In this document: in pieces, positions 8,276-16,638 of the stretch
How the letters are laid out: each line of letters begins with the position of its first letter
Numbering within the stretch: the first letter of the stretch is position 1
NCBI RefSeq assembly: GCF_024746815.1
Contig: NZ_CP080525.1
Span: 5,822,501 to 5,886,500 of the forward strand
Reading direction: 5' to 3'
DNA from: Mesorhizobium sp. AR07
GTDB taxonomy: Bacteria > Pseudomonadota > Alphaproteobacteria > Rhizobiales > Rhizobiaceae
DNA: 64,000 nt
Translations under genes and position numbers: made by a program
The notes under the pieces: model-generated
What the model was told of the DNA's origin: nothing
Databases searched by the model: none
What the model saw: only the letters and a program-made list of their open reading frames with translations

Positions 8276-9873
8276 CACGCGAACGCGGATACGATTTCGT
8301 CATCGTTGGCGGCGGCTCGGCGGGCTGCGTGCTCGCCGCGCGTCTGTCGGAAAATGCGGATGCGCGCGTGCTTCTGCTCGAAGCTGGCGGCCGTGACACC
8401 AACCCTTACATCCACATGCCGGTCGGCTTTGCCAAGATGACCTCCGGCCCTTTGACCTGGGGCTTGAAGACCGCGCCGCAGAAGCATGCAAACCAGCGCG
8501 AGATTCCCTATGCCCAGGCCAAGGTGATCGGCGGCGGATCGTCCATCAACGCCGAGGTCTATACGCGCGGTCATCCCGCTGACTACGACCGCTGGGCGCG
8601 CGACGAGGGCGCCGAGGCGTGGTCGTTCGCCGACGTGCAGCCCTATTTCCTGCGCTCGGAAGGCAACACGACGTTTTCTGGAGAGATGCACGGCACCGAT
8701 GGCCCGCTCGGTGTGTCGAACATCCCGGACCCGCAGCCGACCACCCGTGCCTTCGTGCAGGCATGCCAGGAATTCGGCATGCCCTACAATCCCGACTTCA
8801 ACGGCAAGGCCCAGGAAGGCGCCGGCATCTACCAGACGACCACCAGGAATGCGCGCCGCTGTTCGGCAGCGGTTGGCTATCTCAAGCCGGCCGAAAGTCG
8901 TCCCAATCTGACGGTCGAGACCGGCTGCCTTGTCGATCGCATCATGTTCGAGGGCGTTCGAGCCATCGGCGTGGCATACCGCCGTGCCGGCGAGATGCGC
9001 GTTGCGCGTGCCGATAGCGAGGTGCTGGTTACAGCCGGCGCGATCGGCTCGCCAAAGATCATGATGCTGTCCGGAGTTGGGCCGGCGGCGCATCTCAAAC
9101 AGCACGGCATCGAGGTCGTCCATGATCTGCCGGGCGTCGGCGAGAACCTCACCGACCATTATGGTGTCGATATCGTCGCCGAACTGAAAGGTCCGACAAG
9201 CCTCGACAAGTACAACAAGCTTCACTGGATGCTCTGGGCTGGCCTTCAGTACAAGCTGTTCAAGAGCGGCCCGGTGACGTCGAACGTCGTCGAAGGCGGC
9301 GCGTTTTGGTATGGCGACCGGTCTGCCGCCATCCCTGACCTGCAGTTCCATTTCCTCGCCGGCGCCGGCGCTGAGGATGGCGTTCCGAGCGTCCCGTCCG
9401 GTTCCGGCATCACGCTCAACTCCTATACGCTGCGGCCGAAAAGCCGTGGCACTGTCCGGTTGCGTTCGGCCGATTCCGCCGACAAGCCGATCGTCGATCC
9501 GAATTTTCTTGCCGATCCCGCCGATCTGAGAATCTCGGCGGAAGGGGTGCGCATCAGCCGCGAGATTTTCCAGCAGCCGTCCCTGCAAAAATACATCAAG
9601 CGCCTGCATCTGCCGGGCGAGGACGTCAGGACGCAGAAGGACTATGAGGACTATGCGCGCCGCTATGGCCGCACCTCCTATCATCCGACCTGCACTTGCA
9701 AGATGGGCGTCGATGCCATGGCGGTGGTCGACCCGAAGCTTCGCGTGCGGGGGCTGGAAAACATCCGCATCTGCGATTCGTCCGCCATGCCCAGCCTGAT
9801 CGGCTCGAACACCAATGCTGCGACGATCATGATCGGCGAAAAGGCATCGGATCTGATCCGCGGCAACAGGTAG
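8272..9873 (+). CDS. FAD-dependent GMC-family oxidoreductase (choline/alcohol dehydrogenase-like)
   Basis: A 533-residue flavoprotein with an N-terminal dinucleotide motif (FVIVGGGSAGCVLAARL), the internal motif VLVTAGAIGSPKIMMLSGVG and the C-terminal active-site residues His471 (YHPTCTCKMG) and Asn513/Asn515 (GSNTNAATIMIGE). No signal peptide is seen. The chosen GTG start overlaps the aldehyde dehydrogenase stop; a TTG at 8263 would add three residues. Such enzymes oxidise primary alcohols, including choline and long-chain alcohols. Coupling to an aldehyde dehydrogenase suggests a primary-alcohol substrate derived from the imported compound. Confidence 0.92.
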   Translation: MTRERGYDFVIVGGGSAGCVLAARLSENADARVLLLEAGGRDTNPYIHMPVGFAKMTSGPLTWGLKTAPQKHANQREIPYAQAKVIGGGSSINAEVYTRGHPADYDRWARDEGAEAWSFADVQPYFLRSEGNTTFSGEMHGTDGPLGVSNIPDPQPTTRAFVQACQEFGMPYNPDFNGKAQEGAGIYQTTTRNARRCSAAVGYLKPAESRPNLTVETGCLVDRIMFEGVRAIGVAYRRAGEMRVARADSEVLVTAGAIGSPKIMMLSGVGPAAHLKQHGIEVVHDLPGVGENLTDHYGVDIVAELKGPTSLDKYNKLHWMLWAGLQYKLFKSGPVTSNVVEGGAFWYGDRSAAIPDLQFHFLAGAGAEDGVPSVPSGSGITLNSYTLRPKSRGTVRLRSADSADKPIVDPNFLADPADLRISAEGVRISREIFQQPSLQKYIKRLHLPGEDVRTQKDYEDYARRYGRTSYHPTCTCKMGVDAMAVVDPKLRVRGLENIRICDSSAMPSLIGSNTNAATIMIGEKASDLIRGNR

Positions 9874-9941
9874 CCATAATCGCTGCTTGCTCGGTGGCAG
9901 TCGTGCAGGCTGCCGCATCGGTTCCAAGCTTGGCTGCCCCG

Positions 9942-10760
9942 TCAATCCCAGTCGGGCGCCCACGGCACCAGGTCGGAACCGACGATCCGCTTGTTCGTAT
10001 GGGTGAGCGCATCGATGCGCGCCATGTCGATGCTGGAGAGCGTGAAATCCATGATGTCGAAATTCGCCCGGATATTCTCGGGCTTGGTCGACATGGTGTT
10101 CACTGAAACGCCCTTCTGCAGGATCCAGCGCAGCACCACCTGGCCGGCGGATTTGCCGTAGGCTTCGCCGATTTCGGCGAACTGCGGATATTTGAACACT
10201 TCGCCACGGGCAACGGAGGTGAAGGACGACAGCGGAATGCCGGTCTCGTTCGCCGCCCCGAGCAGGATGTCCTGGTTGAGAAGCGGATGGAACTCGACCT
10301 GATTGGTAACGATCGGGCCATCAAGGATGTCCCGCGCTTCGCGCATCATGCTGGCGGTGAAATTCGACAGGCCGATGTGCCGCGCCAAGCCCTTGTCCTG
10401 CGCGCTTTGGAGCAGTCCAAGGGGTGACGCAATGTCGCCGTCGAGCGGCGGCCAGTGCAGGAGCAGCGCGTCGACATAGTCCAACCGCAGATCCTTCAGG
10501 CTCTGTTCGACCGAAGTCAGGAACAGCGCCTCGCCATAATTATCGGGATGGACCTTGGTGGTGATGCACAGGTCCTGACGCGGCGCCCCGGTCTGCGCCA
10601 GGGCTTCTCCGACATCAGCCTCGTTGCCATACATCTGAGCGGTGTCGAATGCCCGATAGCCGACCTCAAGTGCGGTGGCGATCGCGTCCATGCAGGCGTC
10701 ACGGCGCAACGGGAACGTGCCGAAAGCCCTCTGATGCGTCTTCTGGAAAAAGATGTTCAT
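9942..10760 (-). CDS. Aldo/keto reductase (2,5-didehydrogluconate reductase-like)
   Basis: A 272-residue NADPH-dependent reductase. The catalytic tetrad is visible: Asp and Tyr in AFDTAQMYGNE, Lys in TTKVHP and His in LLLHWPP. It is transcribed alone, convergent with the GMC gene and divergent from the CoA-transferase. Its own promoter reads TTGCCA, 16 bp, TATAAG on the minus strand, directly followed by a TetR-type inverted repeat (10796-10811). It therefore appears to belong to the same regulon. Confidence 0.9.
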   Translation of the reverse strand: MNIFFQKTHQRAFGTFPLRRDACMDAIATALEVGYRAFDTAQMYGNEADVGEALAQTGAPRQDLCITTKVHPDNYGEALFLTSVEQSLKDLRLDYVDALLLHWPPLDGDIASPLGLLQSAQDKGLARHIGLSNFTASMMREARDILDGPIVTNQVEFHPLLNQDILLGAANETGIPLSSFTSVARGEVFKYPQFAEIGEAYGKSAGQVVLRWILQKGVSVNTMSTKPENIRANFDIMDFTLSSIDMARIDALTHTNKRIVGSDLVPWAPDWD

Positions 10761-10795
10761 GGCTTTGCCTTCCCCAACGTCGCCGGCATCTGTAA

Positions 10796-10811
10796 ATAAC
10801 TGAATAGTTAC
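10796..10811. promoter_or_regulatory. Putative TetR operator 3
   Basis: ATAACTGAATAGTTAC keeps the TAAC-N6-GTTA arrangement. On the minus strand it directly follows a likely -10 (TATAAG) and lies 36 bp upstream of the aldo/keto reductase start. Confidence 0.65.
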
Positions 10812-10901
10812 TTATATCATTTCGCTCGCCGTTGGCAAGATCGCCGGTCATCGGTTTCGGGCGATTTGGGCAGCGGTGGACGCCGCCGCCGCAGATCGGT
10901 C

Positions 10902-10941
10902 TTGACCAAATCCGGTGGCATGGTAATAACTAAACAGTTAC
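10902..10941 (+). promoter_or_regulatory. Promoter and putative TetR operator 4 for the CoA-transferase operon
   Basis: TTGACC (10902-10907), a 16-bp spacer and TAATAA (10924-10929) make a plausible promoter. The inverted repeat ATAACTAAACAGTTAC occupies 10926-10941, overlapping the -10 and the likely start point. Confidence 0.65.
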
Positions 10942-10967
10942 TTTACTAGATGCAGGCGAGCGGCTTC

Positions 10968-12560
10968 ATGTCCAAGGTTACGAGTGCAGCGAATGCGGCG
11001 AGGGCGATCAAGGACGGCGCTGTCGTTGCCGTCAATTCGTCGAGCGGATTGTGCTGTCCCGATCTGGTCCTGAAGGCGCTCGGCGAGCGCTACCGCGATG
11101 AGCGCCATCCGGCCGGGCTGACTATGGTGCACCCGATCGCGGCCGGCGACATGTTCGGCACCAAGGGCATCGACCACCTGGCTCAAGATGGCATGATCGA
11201 CACCATCATCGGCGGGTCCTATCCGTCAGGACCGTCCTCGTCCGAACCGCCGCTGATCTGGCAGATGCTCGGCCAAGACCGGATCGCTGCCTACAACGTG
11301 CCAAGCGGCATCATCTTCGACATTCTGCGTGAGGCGGCCGGACATCGCCCGGGCGTGATCACCAAGGTCGGCCTGGAGACATTTGTCGATCCCGACCTGG
11401 ACGGCTGCGCGATGAACGGGCGCGCACGCGCGCGACCGATCGTGCGCAAGATCGAGTTCGAGGGCGATGAGTGGCTGTATTTCCCGTCGATCAAGCCGGA
11501 TGTTGCGATCATCCGCGCCACGACCGCCGACGAACGCGGCAACCTGACGTTCGAGCATGAAGGCGCCTATCTCGGCGCGATGGAGCTTGCGCTTGCCGCG
11601 CACAATTGCGGCGGGCTGGTGATCGCCCAGGTCAAGCACGTCGCACAGGCCGGCACGCTGCGTCCGCACGACGTGCGCGTGCCGGGCGTTCTGGTCAACA
11701 TGATCGTTGAGGATCCGGACCAGATGCAGACCACCGCGACATCCTACGATCCGGCCATTTCGGGCGAATTGTTCAGGCCACTCGATACCTTCCGGCTGCC
11801 GGCATTCGACGCAGCCAAGACGATGGCGCGTCGGGTTGCGATGGAGCTGCAGCGGGGATGGGTCGTCAACATCGGCTTCGGCATCTCGGCCAACGTGCCG
11901 CGCATCTTTCTCGAGGAAGGCCGGCACGGCGAAGTGACCTGGGTGATCGAGCAGGGCGCGGTTGGCGGTATTCCGCTGCTAGATTTCAAGTTCGGCTGCT
12001 CGGCCAATGCGGAGGCGTTCGTCGCGTCACCACACCAGTTCACCTATTTTCAGGCGGCGGGCTTCGACGCGTCCTTGCTCTCCTTCCTGCAGATCGGTGC
12101 CGACGGATCGGTCAACGTCTCGAAACTGTCGGCGCGGCCGCACGTCACCGCCGGCGCCGGCGGCTTCGTGGACATCACCTCGCGGGCAAGGAAGATCGTC
12201 TTTTCCGGCTACTTCAACGCCGGAGCAAAGCTCTCGGTCAACAACGGCAAGCTCTCGATCGACAAGGAAGGCAAGGCCGCCAAGCTGGTGCCCAGCGTCG
12301 AGCAGGTGTCCTTCTCGGGCAAGCGAGCGACGGCGCAGGGTCAGGATGTCACCTATGTCACCGAGCGCTGCGTACTTCGGCTCATCGACGGCAAGGTCAC
12401 GGTGACCGAGATCGCGCCCGGAATCGATCTGAACCGGGACATCCTTGATCAGGCGGCGTTTCCGCTGGCGGTCGCCGATACCGTTCGTCCGATGTCGGGA
12501 CATCTTTTCATGCCCGACCGCATGGACGGCAATTTTCGCCCTGCCGTGGCTGCTGAGTGA
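10968..12560 (+). CDS. Acyl-CoA:acetate/3-oxoacid CoA-transferase, fused alpha and beta domains
   Basis: About 530 residues with both domains of a family I CoA-transferase in one chain, as in propionate and YdiF-type CoA-transferases. The N-terminal domain has the glycine-rich DGAVVAVNSSSG region. The C-terminal domain carries the catalytic Glu328 in VIEQGAVGGIP. The reaction would move CoA from a donor such as acetyl-CoA to the acid made by the dehydrogenases upstream. An ATG at 10950 is possible but lies only about 14 bases after the likely transcription start; AGGCGAG supports 10968. The stop overlaps the crotonase start. Confidence 0.9.
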   Translation: MSKVTSAANAARAIKDGAVVAVNSSSGLCCPDLVLKALGERYRDERHPAGLTMVHPIAAGDMFGTKGIDHLAQDGMIDTIIGGSYPSGPSSSEPPLIWQMLGQDRIAAYNVPSGIIFDILREAAGHRPGVITKVGLETFVDPDLDGCAMNGRARARPIVRKIEFEGDEWLYFPSIKPDVAIIRATTADERGNLTFEHEGAYLGAMELALAAHNCGGLVIAQVKHVAQAGTLRPHDVRVPGVLVNMIVEDPDQMQTTATSYDPAISGELFRPLDTFRLPAFDAAKTMARRVAMELQRGWVVNIGFGISANVPRIFLEEGRHGEVTWVIEQGAVGGIPLLDFKFGCSANAEAFVASPHQFTYFQAAGFDASLLSFLQIGADGSVNVSKLSARPHVTAGAGGFVDITSRARKIVFSGYFNAGAKLSVNNGKLSIDKEGKAAKLVPSVEQVSFSGKRATAQGQDVTYVTERCVLRLIDGKVTVTEIAPGIDLNRDILDQAAFPLAVADTVRPMSGHLFMPDRMDGNFRPAVAAE

Positions 12561-13330
12561 TGTCGGAGGGCCAGGTCAGTCTTGAGATCGACGGCCAGGT
12601 CGCGGTGGTGACACTCGACCGTGCCGAAAAGCGCAACGCGCTGAATGCGGCGATGATCGACGGGCTTGCGGCGGCTTGCAGGACCATCGAGCACAATGCG
12701 GCGGTCAGGGTCGTGATCTTGACTGGCGCGGGCAACAGGGCCTTCTCGGCTGGCGGCGATATCCAGGCCTGGAGCGATAAGACACCGGACGATTTCGGAC
12801 GCTTCTGGCTGCGCGAAGGGCATGATGCCTTTGCGGCCGTCGCCCGGCTTAGGCAGCCGGTGATCGCGGTCCTCAATGGGGATGCATTCGGCGGCGGACT
12901 GGAATTGGCGGCTTGCGCGGACCTCCGGATTGCCGAGCCGCATGTCAGGATCGCGCTACCGGAAACCGGGCTCGGCATCATTCCGGGTTGGTCGGGCACA
13001 CAACGCGCGTCCCGCCGTTTCGGCGCTCAACTGGTGCGGCGCATGGCACTGTTCGGTGAGGTCTTCGATGCGGACGCAGCGCTTCGCCTCGGCATCGTCG
13101 ATCATATCGTGGAGAGCGGTGCTGGAATGGCCGGGGCACGACAGATCGCCACGCAGGTCCGCGGTCGCGCGCCGCTTGCGACCGAACTGACAAAGATGCT
13201 TGTCAACGCCGCCGAAGGCGAGGAATCGGAACGCGTTCTGGAGGCGATGGCAGGCATTGCCGCGGCGCGGTCGCAGGACCTTAGGGAAGGGCTGGCTGCC
13301 TTCCGCGAGAAACGGCCAGCACGGTTCTGA
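12560..13330 (+). CDS. Enoyl-CoA hydratase/isomerase (crotonase family)
   Basis: A 256-residue crotonase-fold enzyme. Oxyanion-hole segments (AFSAGGDI and GDAFGGGLELAACAD) and both acidic residues expected of a hydratase, Glu115 and Glu135 (PETGLGIIPGWSG), are present. The ATG overlaps the CoA-transferase stop (TGATG). With the acyl-CoA dehydrogenase at 15484 it could hydrate the 2-enoyl-CoA made by that enzyme. Confidence 0.9.
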   Translation: MSEGQVSLEIDGQVAVVTLDRAEKRNALNAAMIDGLAAACRTIEHNAAVRVVILTGAGNRAFSAGGDIQAWSDKTPDDFGRFWLREGHDAFAAVARLRQPVIAVLNGDAFGGGLELAACADLRIAEPHVRIALPETGLGIIPGWSGTQRASRRFGAQLVRRMALFGEVFDADAALRLGIVDHIVESGAGMAGARQIATQVRGRAPLATELTKMLVNAAEGEESERVLEAMAGIAAARSQDLREGLAAFREKRPARF

Positions 13331-13412
13331 GGACAGCACGGTTCTGAGGATGGCCAAATTGCCGGCCGGCGGATGCCCGGCCAGGACAATGAGGGCAGGG
13401 AGAGAGGTTCGG

Positions 13413-13724
13413 ATGATCCGCCATTTTGTGCTGCTGCGTTTTCGCGCCGATGTCAGCGCCGAAACCAAAGCCGGGCTCTACGAGGACTTGGGCCGTTTGC
13501 GGGACCACCTGCCGGGCATTGTCGCCTTTCACGGCGGGCCGAATGTCAGCGTGGAAACGGACCTGATCCGCGGCAACTACGACGCGTTCTGGGTCGATTT
13601 CGCGGATGAAAATGCGCGCGACGATTATCTTCGCGATCAAAGGCACCAGGAGGCCGGTGCGCGGATCGTGGCCCACACCGAAGGCGGCATTGATGGCGTA
13701 ACGGTGGTCGATCTTAGGTTCTAA
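13413..13724 (+). CDS. Dabb-family (stress-responsive A/B barrel) small protein
   Basis: A 103-residue protein starting MIRHFVLLRFRADVSAETK, the typical dimeric alpha/beta-barrel start, with the conserved PGIVAFHGGPNVS region. GGGAGAGAGG precedes the ATG. Members of the fold include small enzymes and isomerases acting on reactive intermediates, but no catalytic residue can be assigned here. It is the third gene of the CoA-transferase operon, 82 bases after the crotonase. Confidence 0.85.
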   Translation: MIRHFVLLRFRADVSAETKAGLYEDLGRLRDHLPGIVAFHGGPNVSVETDLIRGNYDAFWVDFADENARDDYLRDQRHQEAGARIVAHTEGGIDGVTVVDLRF

Positions 13725-13804
13725 AGCGCGTTGCGTTGAAACGGATTCAGGCAACGCGCTTTGGATATTGTTTCTATGCATGTAGTTCTCGCAGAACCGA
13801 CATG
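13723..13804. repeat. Rhizobial palindromic intergenic element with terminator-like stem
   Basis: Perfect 12-bp arms AAAGCGCGTTGC (13723-13734) and GCAACGCGCTTT (13751-13762) form a strong hairpin. They are followed by an ATGCATGTAG...CCGACATGC segment (about 13775-13804) that resembles the two shorter elements at 24463 and 57425. It starts within the stop codon of the Dabb gene and separates it from the convergent MaoC gene, so it could also terminate transcription from both sides. Confidence 0.75.
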
Positions 13805-13847
13805 CCTTGGCGCATGGCGTCAGATCGACTGATCAGCGCGATACGGC

Positions 13848-14315
13848 CTAGCGATAGACCATCAGTTTGTTCTCTCCGGACTGGACCGTTTCGCCGCGCT
13901 GGTTGGTGACGACGAAGTCCAGGGTCAGAATCCCCCGCCGCGCATTCCGCGTCTCCCGTTTGTTCGCAACGACGATGCGTGCTCGGATCTCATCGCCGGC
14001 AAGGACAGGCGTCACGAAACTCCAGTCCCAGCCCAGCGAGGCGATTGCCCGAAACCCGGCCTGTGCCTGGTTCTTCAATCCGTCCACCAGCGAGAGCACC
14101 AGCAATCCATGTGCGACGCGGGCCTGGAAGCCGTGGCGTTTCGCGCCAGCCGTGCTCATATGGATTTCGAAACGATCGCCTGTCAGTTCGGCGAAAGCGT
14201 CGATCGTCCGCTCCGTGACGGCCACGGCATCGGTCTCGAACCAGTCGCCGACAGCGATGTCCCCATAGGACAAGCCTTGAGCCGTCAGGCGACCCGCCGC
14301 AATTCCCGCCATCAT
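13848..14315 (-). CDS. MaoC-family (R)-specific enoyl-CoA hydratase
   Basis: A 155-residue hot-dog fold protein. The hydratase motif is readable from TGDRFEIHMSTAGAKRHGF through ARVAHGLLVLSL, matching the conserved Asp/His pair region of the family. The start overlaps the stop of the aldo/keto reductase upstream (ATGATG over TGA), so the two are coupled. A second hydratase of opposite stereochemistry, beside the crotonase, suggests either two different enoyl-CoA intermediates or epimerisation of a hydroxyacyl-CoA. Confidence 0.88.
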   Translation of the reverse strand: MMAGIAAGRLTAQGLSYGDIAVGDWFETDAVAVTERTIDAFAELTGDRFEIHMSTAGAKRHGFQARVAHGLLVLSLVDGLKNQAQAGFRAIASLGWDWSFVTPVLAGDEIRARIVVANKRETRNARRGILTLDFVVTNQRGETVQSGENKLMVYR

Positions 14316-15328
14316 GCCGGCACCGGGGCATCCTCCCGGATCAGCCTGCGATGCTTGAGGTCGGCCCAGAACTCGGCCGGGATCGGATGGCTGAACCAGG
14401 CGAGGTTCTGGGACAACTGCTCCACCGTTCGGGTGCCGGCACAGAAGGATGGTATGGCGGGGTGGGCCACGACGAATTGCAGGGCGGCGGCGGGGAGCGG
14501 CACATCGTGATCACGGCAGACGGCTTCGATCCAGGCGACCTTCTCCATGACCGCCGCCGGCGCCGGCGCATAATTGTACTTGGCGCCCTCGACCGCGCCT
14601 GTCGCCAGGATGCCTGAGTTGAACCCGCCCCCGACGACCACCGCGACATTGCGCTTTTCGCACAACGGCAGGAACTCGTTGAGCGCCTCCTGTTCCAGGA
14701 GGGTATATCGCCCCGCCAGCAGGAAGCAGTCGAAGTCGCGTTGCCTGAGAGCCTCGAGACAAACCTCCCACTCGTTGACTCCAACGCCGATCGCCTTGAC
14801 CAGACCTTCGGACCGCAACGTCTCCAGGGCGCGCCAGCAGCCATCCATCGCCTGCGCGAACACTTCCGGTTGGGCGTCGCCGCGCGTGAAGCGATCGATG
14901 TCATGGATGAACAGCATGTCGATATGCTCCAGCCCCAGGCGCTGAAGCGAATCCTCGAACGACCGCATCGTCCCGTCATAGCTGTAGTCGAAGATCATCT
15001 CGTTGGCCGCGGCGTTCGCCCACGGCGAAAAGTCGATCTCGGACCGTTTCTTCGCCTTCAGTACGCGCCCGACCTTAGATGCGAGCACGAAATCCGCGCG
15101 GTTCTTCCAGCGCAGCGAATGACCGACACGCAGTTCCGAAAGCCCATGGCCATACATCGGCGCGGTGTCATAGAAGCGGACGCCGGCGTTCCAGGCATGC
15201 TGGACCATGGTATCGGCCGTGGCCTCGTCGATCTCCCTGAGAAAGTTTCCGATCGGCGCGCTGCCGAAGGCGAAACTTGTGACGTCGAGATCGACCCGGC
15301 CAAACCTGCGCCTGCCTGAAGGTTGCAT
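14312..15328 (-). CDS. Aldo/keto reductase (D-threo-aldose/L-fucose 1-dehydrogenase-like)
   Basis: A 338-residue AKR-family protein with RFYDTAPMYGHGLSE (Asp and Tyr), LASKVGR (Lys) and LFIHDID (His) forming the catalytic tetrad. Length and sequence pattern match the L-fucose/L-galactose/pyridoxal dehydrogenase branch, which oxidises aldoses at C1. GGGAGGAAATCG precedes the start. It lies divergent from the acyl-CoA dehydrogenase, with operator 15346-15361 immediately upstream. A sugar-oxidising enzyme inside an otherwise acyl-CoA gene set is the main hint that the imported substrate contains a sugar. Confidence 0.9.
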   Translation of the reverse strand: MQPSGRRRFGRVDLDVTSFAFGSAPIGNFLREIDEATADTMVQHAWNAGVRFYDTAPMYGHGLSELRVGHSLRWKNRADFVLASKVGRVLKAKKRSEIDFSPWANAAANEMIFDYSYDGTMRSFEDSLQRLGLEHIDMLFIHDIDRFTRGDAQPEVFAQAMDGCWRALETLRSEGLVKAIGVGVNEWEVCLEALRQRDFDCFLLAGRYTLLEQEALNEFLPLCEKRNVAVVVGGGFNSGILATGAVEGAKYNYAPAPAAVMEKVAWIEAVCRDHDVPLPAAALQFVVAHPAIPSFCAGTRTVEQLSQNLAWFSHPIPAEFWADLKHRRLIREDAPVPA

Positions 15329-15345
15329 TCGATTTCCTCCCGTTA

Positions 15346-15361
15346 GTAACCATCCGGTTAT
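15346..15361. promoter_or_regulatory. Putative TetR operator 5
   Basis: GTAACCATCCGGTTAT has the shared TAAC-N6-GTTA spacing. It lies 18 bp upstream of the aldo/keto reductase start and just downstream of a minus-strand TATAAA (about 15363-15368). A further half-site AGTAAC lies next to it at about 15369-15374. Confidence 0.6.
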
Positions 15362-15433
15362 TTTTTATAGTAACTTCCCACGCTGGGCAAGCCGCAGTTG
15401 CGCAGGTCGATCGGACGCTTCGATTTTCCGCGC

Positions 15434-15478
15434 TTGACGGGGAAGCTGCATCCGCGTTAGAAGTAACTAGATAGTTAC
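15434..15478 (+). promoter_or_regulatory. Promoter with perfect TetR-type operator 6
   Basis: TTGACG (15434-15439), a 17-bp spacer and TTAGAA (15457-15462) form a good promoter. GTAACTAGATAGTTAC at 15463-15478 is a perfect inverted repeat with 7-bp arms and a 2-bp centre, sitting exactly at the likely start point. The acyl-CoA dehydrogenase ATG is only five bases further on, so the transcript leader would be about 15 nt. Confidence 0.75.
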
Positions 15479-15483
15479 AAACG

Positions 15484-16638
15484 ATGGACGCGATGCTTAT
15501 CACAGACACCCAGCGCCAGGTGCGGGACATGGCCCGCCAGTTTGCCGACGAGGTCATCAGGCCGGTGGCCGAGGCTCTTGATCGCGACGAGCGTTTCCCG
15601 GTGGAAATCTACGAGCAGATGGGCGCTCTCGGCCTGTTCGGCGTTGGCGTTCCCGAGGAGATGGGCGGCCCCGGTTTCGATACGCTCACCTACGCGCTGG
15701 TGATGGAGGAGCTGTCGCGGGGCTACGCCTCGGTCGCCGACCAATGCGGCCTCGTCGAACTGATCAGCACGCTGTTGGTGCGCCACGGCACGCCGTCTCA
15801 ACGTGAGCAATGGCTGGGTTCGGTGATGCGTGCCGAAACCAAGGTCGCTTACTGTATCACCGAGCCGGAAGCCGGCACCGACGTTTCCGGCATCCGCACC
15901 ACGGCAACGCGTGATGGAAGCGGCTGGCGGCTGAACGGCGGAAAAATCTGGATCCACAACGCGCCGGTCGCCGATGTCGGGTTCGTGCTGGCCCGCACCG
16001 ACAAGGCCGCCGGGCACCGCGGCATGAGCATCTTCATCGTCGACCTGCATGCCAAGGGCGTCGAACGCGGCCCCAAGGAACACAAGATGGGCCAGCGCGC
16101 CAGCCAGGTCGGCGCGCTCAATTTCGCCGACGTCACGCTCGGTGAAGAGGCTCTGCTCGGCGAGGAGGGCAAGGGCTTCCACATGATGATGAGCGTGCTC
16201 GACAAGGGGCGCGTCGGCATTGCCTCGCTGGCGGTTGGAATCGGCCAGGCTGGCCTGGAGGCCGCCGTCGACTATGCGCAACAGCGCAGGCAGTTCGGCA
16301 AGGCCATCGCCGAGTTCCAGGGCGTTCAGTGGCTTCTCGCCGACATGGCCAAGGACATTGAGGCGGCACGTCTTCTGGTGCAAAGCGCGGCTGCCAAGAT
16401 CGACGCCGGCGAGAACGCGACCAAGGCCTGTTCGATTGCGAAATGCTTTGCCGGCGACATGGCCGTCGCCCGCACCGCGGACGCGGTGCAGGTCTTCGGT
16501 GGCTCCGGCTACATCAGAGGTTTCGAGGTCGAGCGCCTCTATCGCGATGCGAAGATCACGCAGATCTACGAAGGCACCAATCAGATTCAGCGCATGATCA
16601 TCGCGCGTGAACTGTTGAAGCACGGGGCACGGGCATGA
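15484..16638 (+). CDS. Acyl-CoA dehydrogenase
   Basis: A 384-residue FAD enzyme that introduces a 2,3 double bond into an acyl-CoA. Visible family segments are CITEPEAGTD, YAQQRRQFGKAI, VQVFGGSGYIRGFEVERLYRD and the catalytic base Glu363 in IYEGTNQIQRM. The start could be 15484 or the ATG at 15493; both are unusually close to the operator, leaving no room for a standard ribosome-binding site. Its stop overlaps the SDR start. It heads a four-gene unit ending at 19470. Confidence 0.93.
   Translation: MDAMLITDTQRQVRDMARQFADEVIRPVAEALDRDERFPVEIYEQMGALGLFGVGVPEEMGGPGFDTLTYALVMEELSRGYASVADQCGLVELISTLLVRHGTPSQREQWLGSVMRAETKVAYCITEPEAGTDVSGIRTTATRDGSGWRLNGGKIWIHNAPVADVGFVLARTDKAAGHRGMSIFIVDLHAKGVERGPKEHKMGQRASQVGALNFADVTLGEEALLGEEGKGFHMMMSVLDKGRVGIASLAVGIGQAGLEAAVDYAQQRRQFGKAIAEFQGVQWLLADMAKDIEAARLLVQSAAAKIDAGENATKACSIAKCFAGDMAVARTADAVQVFGGSGYIRGFEVERLYRDAKITQIYEGTNQIQRMIIARELLKHGARA

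Noticed and set aside
6734..9963. Long open frames on the minus strand (479 and 580 codons) opposite the aldehyde dehydrogenase and GMC genes
   Set aside because: They are antisense to strongly conserved enzymes, lack ribosome-binding sites and show no family motifs; high GC makes such frames common.
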